Below, piece by piece: positions 29,348 through 36,761 of a stretch of DNA of 64,000 bases (within the stretch, counting starts at the first letter, position 1; every line of letters starts with the position of its first letter). The DNA is from Proteiniphilum saccharofermentans (GTDB taxonomy: Bacteria > Bacteroidota > Bacteroidia > Bacteroidales > Dysgonomonadaceae), in the NCBI RefSeq assembly GCF_900095135.1, contig NZ_LT605205.1, positions 3,906,001-3,970,000 of the forward strand. Direction: 5' to 3'. The position numbers and the translations under genes are program-made. Below the pieces are notes generated by a model. That model worked only from the letters and a program-made list of their open reading frames with translations. It had not been told where the DNA came from and did not search any database.

Positions 29348-29392
29348 TTTATCCGGGTTCCTCCCGGTAAAAGGGAGAAAAACCCGGATAAA
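29348..29392 (-). terminator. Strong hairpin after the TonB receptor gene
   Basis: Twelve-bp perfect arms TTTATCCGGGTT (29348-29359) and AACCCGGATAAA (29381-29392) continue inward as CTCCC/GGGAG around a 7-base loop. A smaller hairpin (TCCCG/CGGGA, 29403-29421) lies between it and the stop at 29433. There is no long U-run, so termination is likely but not certain. Confidence 0.65.
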
Positions 29393-29432
29393 ACAGATAT
29401 ATTCCCGACAAATAGCCGGGAGTATGATAAGC

Positions 29433-31859
29433 CTACAAATTCCCGAACCGGAAACCAACGTTGATGGTACGCGGCTGCGAAGGGCCGTAAATATAAGCGG
29501 CATCACGGTACATTCCCCTGTCATAGTCGTTTTGTATCTGATTGAAGACATTCTTTACACCGGCAAAGAACTCCAACGTCGTTTCTTTACCCAAGTGGAA
29601 ATCATAGGAGAGTAACAGGTCCGCCACGAGAAAACTGCGGGTTCTCTCTAGCCTCTCGCCTTCGATGATGTAACCATTGTTGATAGCAGTCTCGACTCTC
29701 TCCCGTTCAGCGCCCTCAAAATCATCGGCAGAAAGGCCGAAATGCGGCACATCCATTGGGCCGGTATAGTTTAGCGAGAAGGATGCATTGAGGTGATGTG
29801 TCGGTTTCCAGATAAAAGTCGCATAACCATACTGGTTGGGAGTTCTCATAAAATTTCGTGAGACACTTTCGTCCTCTTCACCCCAGGCTTGTGCTGTTTT
29901 ATAGCGGCTGGTCTGGAAAGTAAATCCGAGCTGCGTTTCTATTTGAGTAGAAAAAAGCGACTTCAATTCGAGATTGATCCCGGAAACATAAGCGCCATCT
30001 TCGGCATTCACCCGCTCGTAGTAAAAACCACGTGACTCATCATCCTCATCAATCAGCGCATACTCATTGGCGAACGGGTCATTCAACAGCGTATAAAATC
30101 CTTCTGCCAGAAAATCGTGATAGGTACCTCCCCAATCGAATACCGAGTTGAAAGAGGCAGTAAAAGCATTGGAGGTTTCTTGTTTCAAGTCGGGGGAGTT
30201 ACGCGTTTCCACCCGTGTTGCGTTCACCAGGTCGATATGAAGGTCTTCATTGAATATCTGTGGAGCACGATAACCTCTGGCGTACCCTACCCGGAAACGC
30301 AAATCGGGTGTCAGCTTATAGAGCAAGCCTACACGAGGTACCAAAACTCCACCCTTGGGGTCATCGCTTACGCTTTCCGTATCTTTGATCCGATAGTAGT
30401 CATAACGAAGACCCAGAGAAAGGTTTACCTTCTCCGATTTCCAATCCTGCTGCACGAAAGTTCCCAACGTATTCACAGTCTGGTCGGCGAGTGTGGTGTT
30501 CTTCTCTCCTTCTGCGCCCAACTTCACATCATGAAGATTATCGTTGGTATTATCGATCCCGAAGACAGTAGTTGAGGGCGCAAACAAAAACCAGTCGCTG
30601 TTCAGGTTGTACTGGGCCCCTACCGAAGAAGTCAGCCCTTTTGTATCTCCATAAGCGTTAGGATCCTGCTCTGCTCCATAATAGGAGCCACGGGCAACAT
30701 GTTGTGCCGACACATACAGGTTTAGTTTGTCATACTTGTTATTGGTAAAAAGATCATAAGAGAGGCTTCCTCCCGAGATAAGGTGTTCGAGTTGCTCTGC
30801 TACATCTGCCTCATGAGGGAGATGGTCAAGCATATTACCACCCCGGCGGTATTCGCTGATCCGGTAGCCGTCGAGAGAGATCTTACTCTTGCTGCTTGGT
30901 TTATGGAATGCGTTGAACCCAAACGTTGTGTTTTCCATCTCCACCATTTCGCTGAAGCCGTCACCATTGGCATCATACGCCCCGCGGTTACGCAACATGG
31001 TGTATATATAGCCTCCCGTTTTCCGGTCGTCGCTGATTACAGATGCGTTGACGTTCAACTGCGCGTCTGCCTTCGTATTAGAGCCTTCACGCCCACCCAC
31101 GTTGATCGCTCCGAGTCGGCTTTCAACACTGAATGAGTTCCTGGCCGGTTCCCTCGTGATGATGTTGACCGTTCCGGCAATAGCATTCCCCCCGAAGAGG
31201 GCCGATCCGCCGCCGCGCACCACTTCCATCCGCTCCACCATATTGGTAGGGATCAGTTCCAGCCCATATACACCGGCCAGCCCGCTGAATACCGGGCGGC
31301 TGTTCAATAGTATCTGGGTGTAGGGACCCTCCAACCCGTTCATCCTCAGCTGGGTGAAACCGCAATTCTGACAGTTGGTCTCCGTGCGAAGTCCCGGAGT
31401 AAAAGAGAGTCCCTCGGCGATATTCACCGATTGGGTACGCACCATTAACTCCGGAGAGATAGACGAGACAACAACCGGTGCTTCGGCACGGTTAGTCTGG
31501 TTACGGTCGGCGGTAACCACAACAGTTTCCAATTGCAGGCGATCCTCTTCAATCACAAATTTGATCTCCTCGGTAGTGTTGGCTTTGGTAGTTACTTTCC
31601 GGGTTACGCTCTTGTAGCCGATTCCGCTGACGCGTACGGTCAATTCCCCTATCGGCAGGTCTATTAACTGGAAGTGCCCGGTAGCATCGGTCGAAGTACC
31701 GATGGTCGTTCCATCTATCGATACAGTCACATAGGGAACATGTTCCCCTCCGCACTGTACATCACCTACGATATTGGCATCTGTGCCTGCATGTGCTTGT
31801 GGCTTTCCCGCAACCACAATTATAAAAAGGATTATTGTAATTAATATAATTTTTTTCAT
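29433..31859 (-). CDS. TonB-dependent receptor with CarboxypepD-like domain (putative metal/cofactor uptake)
   Basis: I start at ATG 31859 (MKKIILITIILFIIVVAG), which gives a signal peptide ending AHA. The order is: carboxypeptidase-regulatory-like domain (~28-110, VTVSIDGTTIGTSTDATGHF), plug (~120-230) with NCQNCGFTQLRMNGLEG and EVVRGGGSALFGGNAIAG, then a BtuB/FepA-type barrel ending in TINVGFRFGNL. The Cys pair in NCQNCG at the plug is distinctive and could bind a metal or form a disulfide. No SusD partner is present, so small ligands such as metal chelates are likely. The His-rich membrane protein upstream and a palindromic operator support metal regulation. Ligand unknown. Confidence 0.9.
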   Translation of the reverse strand: MKKIILITIILFIIVVAGKPQAHAGTDANIVGDVQCGGEHVPYVTVSIDGTTIGTSTDATGHFQLIDLPIGELTVRVSGIGYKSVTRKVTTKANTTEEIKFVIEEDRLQLETVVVTADRNQTNRAEAPVVVSSISPELMVRTQSVNIAEGLSFTPGLRTETNCQNCGFTQLRMNGLEGPYTQILLNSRPVFSGLAGVYGLELIPTNMVERMEVVRGGGSALFGGNAIAGTVNIITREPARNSFSVESRLGAINVGGREGSNTKADAQLNVNASVISDDRKTGGYIYTMLRNRGAYDANGDGFSEMVEMENTTFGFNAFHKPSSKSKISLDGYRISEYRRGGNMLDHLPHEADVAEQLEHLISGGSLSYDLFTNNKYDKLNLYVSAQHVARGSYYGAEQDPNAYGDTKGLTSSVGAQYNLNSDWFLFAPSTTVFGIDNTNDNLHDVKLGAEGEKNTTLADQTVNTLGTFVQQDWKSEKVNLSLGLRYDYYRIKDTESVSDDPKGGVLVPRVGLLYKLTPDLRFRVGYARGYRAPQIFNEDLHIDLVNATRVETRNSPDLKQETSNAFTASFNSVFDWGGTYHDFLAEGFYTLLNDPFANEYALIDEDDESRGFYYERVNAEDGAYVSGINLELKSLFSTQIETQLGFTFQTSRYKTAQAWGEEDESVSRNFMRTPNQYGYATFIWKPTHHLNASFSLNYTGPMDVPHFGLSADDFEGAERERVETAINNGYIIEGERLERTRSFLVADLLLSYDFHLGKETTLEFFAGVKNVFNQIQNDYDRGMYRDAAYIYGPSQPRTINVGFRFGNL

Positions 31860-32243
31860 ATGATCAAAATATTTATTTTTTATTTCACACAATGTTTATT
31901 GTATGTTGTCTTTTAAAATAAAGTGTAAACCTGTCCGCATTATGCCATAGAGAGAACTAATAATCGAGTAGCAAGTGACTCAAATAGTCCCAACTATGGA
32001 AATAGCAGAATAAATTAAGAAAGTCTGAAAGAAATAGTCTAATTTTAATGAACCACGTCGACTGATAACCGAAAATCAACATAGTTAAATATAAAGAACC
32101 AAAGATAAGGGATGTTTGAGTTTCATCGCAAATGATAAACACAAAGCCATATCATGTGTGTAGTGCAAAACAAGCCTTTCCCGTAGCTTAGAAAACACAA
32201 GCCTGACACGGCCAATGACCGTTTCTGATGAAAAAAAGAAAAT
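31860..32243 (-). other. AT-rich non-coding gap; long leader of the TonB receptor gene
   Basis: No convincing gene lies here; a 61-codon minus-strand frame (31957-32142) has no start context or recognisable domain. The gap holds the promoter at 32100-32132, so the receptor mRNA would carry a leader of about 230 bases. I looked for a cobalamin riboswitch (a GCCACTG-type box) and did not find one; only small hairpins are visible. The start region resembles the plus-strand phrase ATTTATTTT seen at the duplicated spacers. Confidence 0.6.
32100..32132 (-). promoter_or_regulatory. Full -33/-7 promoter for the TonB receptor gene
   Basis: On the minus strand TTTG (32129-32132), a 21-base spacer and TATCTTTG (32100-32107) match both elements of the Bacteroides consensus. 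Start of transcription would be near 32093, about 230 bases upstream of the ATG. Confidence 0.6.
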
Positions 32244-32630
32244 TTACAAAGGCTGTAAATCCATCCCAAATAGAGTGGGTGGGGAACGTCCTCTTGATTT
32301 TGCAAAGTATTTAAGATGTAGTGACGGGTAAATAGAAGAGAAAACCCTTTTGTAGCCAATTCTGAGGACAGTAGCGGACAGCGTAATTAAAACAAAGAAC
32401 AGAAACTGAAGTTGAGCCAAAACAAACAGTTCCGGTGCCGTATGATGGTGTGTTTTAATAGGGGCAGGATCCTGGCTCTTTTTATACGGGTGAGCATGTA
32501 AGATGACTTGTCCGTCGGGCAACCGGTGGGCATGCAAAAAAACAGCATTATTCAGGATAAACAGACCGAGCACCACGATTAACAACCGGGCGATCTGTTT
32601 TGATATGCTATTTCTGAATGTCAATTTCAT
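32244..32630 (-). CDS. His-rich small membrane protein of unknown function
   Basis: This 128-residue protein has an N-terminal hydrophobic segment (ARLLIVVLGLFILNNAVFLHA) and a second one at ~70-90 (LQLQFLFFVLITLSATVL). Between them is a loop rich in His: FLHAHRLPDGQVILHAHPYK and KTHHHTAPE. Small His-rich membrane proteins next to TonB receptors occur in Bacteroidetes, but I know no tested function; metal binding in the periplasmic loop is inference. The promoter (32654-32684) carries a dyad in its spacer, so expression is probably repressed by a small regulator, perhaps metal-responsive. It lies upstream of the TonB receptor gene, which has its own promoter. Confidence 0.7.
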   Translation of the reverse strand: MKLTFRNSISKQIARLLIVVLGLFILNNAVFLHAHRLPDGQVILHAHPYKKSQDPAPIKTHHHTAPELFVLAQLQFLFFVLITLSATVLRIGYKRVFSSIYPSLHLKYFAKSRGRSPPTLFGMDLQPL

Positions 32631-32653
32631 CTTGTTTCACCACTCATGAATTG

Positions 32654-32684
32654 CAAAAGTACAAATTTAGACTAATCTAACAAA
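32654..32684 (-). promoter_or_regulatory. Promoter with dyad operator in its spacer (His-rich protein gene)
   Basis: Minus strand: TTTG (32681-32684), exactly 19 bases, then TACTTTTG (32654-32661), a full consensus match. The spacer holds TTAGATTAGTCTAA (32667-32680), arms TTAGA/TCTAA. The form TTAG-n-CTAA resembles operators of DtxR/MntR-type metal repressors. A protein bound there would block the polymerase. Confidence 0.65.
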
Positions 32685-32737
32685 TTTTTCCGTCCGAGAA
32701 GAACATTTCTTTTTTGTTTCGTTATAGCGAGTGGGCA

Positions 32738-33682
32738 TTACAACGGCACGACGTACTTTTTCATTGCCATATCCTGGAACGATTTGGGTACTGCCGATTT
32801 CACTTCGTCGGTGATAATACCGATCATTCGTTCGCGCAGGAACTCCTGACGGGTGATCAGGCTGATCTCACGTACCGGAGTGGAATTTTTGAAAGGACGT
32901 ACATTCTTTTTCTGCCTCTCACTCATATTGGCAAGTGCCATCTCCGGAATAACCGTAAGCCCTTCATTCTGATCCACAATATTGATTAATGTATCAATAC
33001 TGCCGGCTTCATAGGAAAAGATGGAATTGTTGGAGCCACGTTTTTTCTTCAGATTGCACAAATGCAATATCTGGGTTCTGAAACAGTGTACTTCATCCAA
33101 TAACCAGAGTGCGGAGGAATTCAGGTCGCTTTCATCGAGTGCCGTTTTGGCAAACAACGCTTTCTCCAACGGAGAAACATAAGCGAAAAACCGCTCATAA
33201 TAGATCGGATATTCCTTGATGGAAGGTTCTTTCAGGGGTGTAGCCAGAATACCTCCATCCAATGAGTCATTGGAAAGTCCTTTCAGTATCTGATCCGTAG
33301 TCAGTTCAGAGATAACGATGCGGACATCATACTTGTTCTCACGATGGACTTGCATCAGTTTCGGCAAAAGATAAGGTGATACAGTAGGAATAATACCCAA
33401 ACGGAAGACACCCTTCACAATTCCCCTTTCCTCCTGGATAATCTCCTTGATCTGACTTACCTGGGCTACCGCAATACGAGCCTGGTTAATAATCCGTGCA
33501 CCTATATCGGTCGGCTGTACCGGAAGTTGGGAGCGATCGAATATTTTCACTCCCAATTCCTCCTCCAGTTTCTGGATCATCATGCTCAATGTAGGCTGAG
33601 TCACAAAAGAGGCTTCAGCAGCTTTGGAAAAATGGCGGTAATTATCTACCGCGATAATATATTCTAATTGTTGGATGTTCAT
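32738..33682 (-). CDS. oxyR: LysR-type peroxide regulator OxyR
   Basis: This 314-residue transcription factor has an N-terminal winged HTH (~1-60, HFSKAAEASFVTQPTLSMMI) and a periplasmic-binding-like sensor. The two redox Cys are present in the expected context: LLDEVHCFRTQILHLCNL, matching the peroxidatic and resolving Cys of E. coli OxyR. Oxidation would activate genes such as ahpC, katB and dps elsewhere. It follows the dihydroorotate-dehydrogenase-like gene by nine bases, so they share a promoter with a 16-bp palindrome at 34713-34728. Confidence 0.93.
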   Translation of the reverse strand: MNIQQLEYIIAVDNYRHFSKAAEASFVTQPTLSMMIQKLEEELGVKIFDRSQLPVQPTDIGARIINQARIAVAQVSQIKEIIQEERGIVKGVFRLGIIPTVSPYLLPKLMQVHRENKYDVRIVISELTTDQILKGLSNDSLDGGILATPLKEPSIKEYPIYYERFFAYVSPLEKALFAKTALDESDLNSSALWLLDEVHCFRTQILHLCNLKKKRGSNNSIFSYEAGSIDTLINIVDQNEGLTVIPEMALANMSERQKKNVRPFKNSTPVREISLITRQEFLRERMIGIITDEVKSAVPKSFQDMAMKKYVVPL

Positions 33683-33691
33683 CTTCTTATA

Positions 33692-34666
33692 TTACTTGTA
33701 ACTGGAGAAATATTTCATGAATTGTACCCGTTCGTAGAGAGCCGAATCCTTGATGTTGCCATAGTTCAGCTTACCCTTGAAATCATCTATGCGCTCATAG
33801 TTGCTCTGAAGCATCCACTCTTCCATACACATAAGAGTATCTTCAATCACATCAAGACCCTGCTCATAAAGTAAGCTACAGAGCTGAATAGCACCTGCTC
33901 CTGCCAGAATTCCCTTGACAGAATCTTCCCATGAGTGTACTCCATAGGAACAAGCTATGTCGAAATCCGGCACCCGACCCGAAACAATGGCTGTCCAGCG
34001 AAGAGTATCACTGAAGTCGGAAGGATTGCTGAATACCGGCCCGGAGGTGATTTCCAGATTTTTAATATCAATATCGAGTTGATAAAAACGGTTAAAGAGT
34101 ACTACTCCGCCCGCACCCAACGCTTTCAGTTTCCCTACGAGCCCTGGCAGATTGCTGATATTCTTGGCCATCTTTATTACAACAGGAATACGGATAATCT
34201 TCCTCAATTCTCTTACAATATTCACATAAGAGTCCTCCAGATAAGTATCTCCCAATTCTCCTGCGTTCAATACAAACAGGTTAAGTTCAATCGCATCGGC
34301 TCCGGCATCCTGAATGGTCTTGGCAAATTCAACCCAACGGCTTAATTTATAGCAGTTGATGCTGGCTACGATGGGAATGTCACACTCTTTTTTGGCTGAA
34401 CGGATCAGATCAAGGTACTTCTCCATATGATTCATCTCAATATATGTATTGATATAATCAGCCGCTTCAGGATAATCAGCGATCTGGGAAAGTTTTTCGG
34501 AGTGATTCTCGATCTGCTCCTCGAATAGTGATTTCAACACAATAGCCCCTATACCGGCATTTTCCAACTCTTTAATTTTTTTTACTGAATTAGTAAGACC
34601 GCTACTCGCTGCTACTAACGGATTCTTTAACCGTAACCCTGCAAAGGTTGTTTCTAAATTGACCAT
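33692..34666 (-). CDS. Dihydroorotate dehydrogenase-like flavoprotein
   Basis: This cytoplasmic TIM-barrel flavoprotein has 324 residues from ATG 34666 (MVNLETTFAGLRLKNPLVAA); an extra 16 codons upstream are poorly supported. FMN-binding family features include NPLVAASSGLTNS, PIVASINCYKL, DAIELNLF, IPVVIKMAKNI and GGVVLFNRFY. It belongs to the PyrD/PreA superfamily, but the usual catalytic Cys or Ser loop is not clear and Bacteroidales have a separate pyrD with pyrK, so the true substrate is uncertain. The nine-base link to oxyR suggests a role in redox stress or co-regulation. Confidence 0.8.
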   Translation of the reverse strand: MVNLETTFAGLRLKNPLVAASSGLTNSVKKIKELENAGIGAIVLKSLFEEQIENHSEKLSQIADYPEAADYINTYIEMNHMEKYLDLIRSAKKECDIPIVASINCYKLSRWVEFAKTIQDAGADAIELNLFVLNAGELGDTYLEDSYVNIVRELRKIIRIPVVIKMAKNISNLPGLVGKLKALGAGGVVLFNRFYQLDIDIKNLEITSGPVFSNPSDFSDTLRWTAIVSGRVPDFDIACSYGVHSWEDSVKGILAGAGAIQLCSLLYEQGLDVIEDTLMCMEEWMLQSNYERIDDFKGKLNYGNIKDSALYERVQFMKYFSSYK

Positions 34667-34701
34667 GAATATACTATGTTTTTCAAAAAAATTATAATCA
34701 A

Positions 34702-34732
34702 CAAAAATAGGCATTTTATCGATAAAATCAAT
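34702..34732 (-). promoter_or_regulatory. Promoter with 16-bp palindrome upstream of DHOD-like/oxyR operon
   Basis: Minus strand: ATTG (34729-34732), 19 bases, then TATTTTTG (34702-34709). The spacer contains the perfect palindrome ATTTTATCGATAAAAT (34713-34728). OxyR autoregulation is one possibility; another dimeric repressor is equally possible. Confidence 0.6.
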
Positions 34733-34774
34733 AACTTATATCGGAAATATATTGGAATTTGGTTGTGGAGGGAT

Positions 34775-35437
34775 TTAGCGGTCACCAAAGATCAGGGTTC
34801 CTATCCGTATCATGGTGCTTCCTTCTTCAATAGCGACCGGATAATCGCCTGTCATTCCCATGGAGATTTCTTTGAAAGCGGTGTCGTGTCGGAAAAAACC
34901 GGTTTTAAATTCGTCGAACAATAATTTCAATTGCCGGAACTCATCGCGCACCTGATTCACATCATCGGTAAAAGTAGCCATACCCATTACTCCGGCAATC
35001 CGCACATGAGGGCATACTTTCCATTTACCCTCTTCAAGGAATTGGCGGCATTCTCCGGGTGAGAAACCAGCCTTGGTCTCCTCTTCGGCAATATGGATTT
35101 GCAACAGGCAGGGTATAATCCTTCCGTTGGCCGCCCCCTGCTTTTCGATCTCCAGCATCAACCGCTCATTGTCGAGGCTATGGATAAGGGAGATAAAAGG
35201 TGCGATCTGCTTCACTTTGTTCCGTTGCAGATTACCGATAAAATGCCACTCTATATCTCCGGGGAGTTGCTCTTTCTTGGCTACCAACTCCTGCACCCTA
35301 CTCTCTCCAAAGACCCGAAGCCCGGCATCATAGGCTTCCCTGACCGTCTCAGCAGGATGGAATTTGGAAACCGCAACCAGTGTCACATCTGGAGGGACGG
35401 TTTCCCGTAAATCATCGATATGGGATCGTATAGACAC
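34775..35437 (-). CDS. yggS: YggS/PLPBP-family pyridoxal phosphate homeostasis protein
   Basis: This 220-residue PLP-binding protein has an alanine-racemase-like barrel and no known catalytic activity; it buffers PLP. The Lys that holds PLP is in LVAVSKFHP. Other features are FGESRVQELVAKKEQL, WHFIGNLQRNKVK, SLDNERLMLEIEK, and the phosphate-binding SMGMTGDYPVAIEEGSTMIR. Translation starts at GTG 35437, which overlaps the upstream DUF4494 stop by one base (TAGTG), so the two are coupled. The length fits the family. Confidence 0.95.
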   Translation of the reverse strand: MSIRSHIDDLRETVPPDVTLVAVSKFHPAETVREAYDAGLRVFGESRVQELVAKKEQLPGDIEWHFIGNLQRNKVKQIAPFISLIHSLDNERLMLEIEKQGAANGRIIPCLLQIHIAEEETKAGFSPGECRQFLEEGKWKVCPHVRIAGVMGMATFTDDVNQVRDEFRQLKLLFDEFKTGFFRHDTAFKEISMGMTGDYPVAIEEGSTMIRIGTLIFGDR

Positions 35438-35886
35438 TACTCTTGATTTTGATTTTTCTCTTCGCCATAAGGGAAAACATCCATGATAGCCGTCTCGGTT
35501 ACCGAGGCAATGGCATAATCGATCATGGTCTTTTTCATTTCCCCCTCCACAATTTCCACAGCTTCTTTCAACGTGGAAGCCTGCACCAGCATATTGACGG
35601 CTGTTTTCTTTTCCGAGCCGCTCTTTTCATCGAGCGTTATAAAATAAAGTTTTGCCTTATAGTAACGGTCGCCCGTTTCATTGAAGAACGACTCAGTATA
35701 TTTCACCCGTTTAATATCGGACACCGAAAACTCACCCGAAATAAAAGGTTTGATTTCTTCTATAATCCTTGCTTCCGCTTCGGTGAACGACAACGCGTCT
35801 ACCAGATAGGGTTCAGTTACTGTTTTCTGCATGCCGGTCTCCAGCATCTTGTCATATCTTATCTTGCACTCAAACCAATTGTACAT
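35437..35886 (-). CDS. DUF4494 domain protein
   Basis: This conserved Bacteroidetes protein of unknown function has 149 residues from ATG 35886 (MYNWFECKIRYDKMLETGMQ), preferred over a start 24 codons earlier because the family begins with this sequence. It is a mixed alpha/beta protein with FFNETGDRYYKAKLYFITLD and a C-terminal helix-strand region, and has no signal peptide or membrane segment. It is translationally coupled to yggS by a one-base overlap, an arrangement I regard as common in the order. A promoter lies at 35928-35958. Confidence 0.85.
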   Translation of the reverse strand: MYNWFECKIRYDKMLETGMQKTVTEPYLVDALSFTEAEARIIEEIKPFISGEFSVSDIKRVKYTESFFNETGDRYYKAKLYFITLDEKSGSEKKTAVNMLVQASTLKEAVEIVEGEMKKTMIDYAIASVTETAIMDVFPYGEEKNQNQE

Positions 35887-35927
35887 ATATTTTTTATTTA
35901 TCAGTTGCATCCTTTCGCAACGCAGTG

Positions 35928-35958
35928 CAAAGTTATGATTTTCCACCATTGATTTCAA
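35928..35958 (-). promoter_or_regulatory. Promoter of the DUF4494-yggS operon
   Basis: Minus strand: TTG (35956-35958), 20 bases, TAACTTTG (35928-35935). It is divergent from the -7 element of the DUF554 gene at 35993-36000. Confidence 0.55.
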
Positions 35959-35992
35959 CCCTCACGGATACTAATTATCTCAAAAAAAATGA

Positions 35993-36000
35993 TACTTTTG
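35993..36000 (+). promoter_or_regulatory. -7 element for the DUF554 gene
   Basis: TACTTTTG matches TAnnTTTG, 19 bases before the ATG at 36019. The -33 region lacks a clear TTTG. Confidence 0.5.
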
Positions 36001-36018
36001 CAGATTATCGGTTAAAAA

Positions 36019-36696
36019 ATGATTGGAACCCTCGTAAATACAGCAGCAGTAGCGGGTGGAGGCATGATCGGCCTGCTATTGAAAAAACGGATGCCGGAAC
36101 GTGTCACCACCATCTATTTCCAGGCGATCGGACTCTTCACTCTGGCCATTGGTGCATCCATGGCCATCGAGATGGAAAAGATACTCATAGTGGTCAGCAG
36201 CCTTGCCATCGGCTCCCTGCTGGGAGAATGGGCCGATCTCGAAAAAGGTACCGAAAGGATGAGCGATTATCTGAAACACCGTTTTCGCATTGGCAGTGAA
36301 AAATTCTCGGAAGGACTGGTTACTGCATTTCTTCTTTTCTGCGTGGGATCCCTTACCATCATCGGCACAATCCAGGAAGGGACAGGCGGTTCACCCGACC
36401 TGCTTTTCACCAAGTCATTGATGGATTTTTTTTCGGCCATTCTTCTGGCTTCCGCTTTTGGCGCGGGTGTCGTAATATCTGCTATTCCGCTTTTTATCTT
36501 CCAGGCTTCTCTCACCTTGCTGGCCAAATATGCCGCAACTCTCTTTACCGACGATATTATCCTCGGACTTACCTCCACCGGTGGCATAATGTTGATCGGA
36601 CTGGGGATAAATATACTGGGGATAAAAAAACTCCGGATTATGAACATGCTACCGTCACTGATCATCGTCGTACTTCTGATCTGGATATTTGGTTAA
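36019..36696 (+). CDS. DUF554 family membrane protein (YqgA-like)
   Basis: This 225-residue inner-membrane protein has about seven hydrophobic segments. It begins IGTLVNTAAVAGGGMIGLLLK and contains GLVTAFLLFCVGSLTIIGTI, the conserved core of DUF554. The family is widespread; a transport role has been suggested, but none is established to my knowledge. It lies upstream of an amino-acid permease on the same strand with a 65-base gap, so a shared transcript is possible. Confidence 0.9.
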   Translation: MIGTLVNTAAVAGGGMIGLLLKKRMPERVTTIYFQAIGLFTLAIGASMAIEMEKILIVVSSLAIGSLLGEWADLEKGTERMSDYLKHRFRIGSEKFSEGLVTAFLLFCVGSLTIIGTIQEGTGGSPDLLFTKSLMDFFSAILLASAFGAGVVISAIPLFIFQASLTLLAKYAATLFTDDIILGLTSTGGIMLIGLGINILGIKKLRIMNMLPSLIIVVLLIWIFG

Positions 36697-36761
36697 TCAG
36701 TATAAGTAAAAGAAATCCCAAACGCACAGCCTCCCTTTGAAGAGATTGAAGAGATATATTA

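Noticed and set aside
31957-32142. Hydrophobic 61-codon minus-strand frame in the TonB receptor leader
   Set aside because: Its start lies upstream of the likely transcription start, with no recognisable family.
31860-32243. Cobalamin riboswitch before the TonB receptor
   Set aside because: No B12-box-like sequence or large conserved stem pattern was found in the leader.
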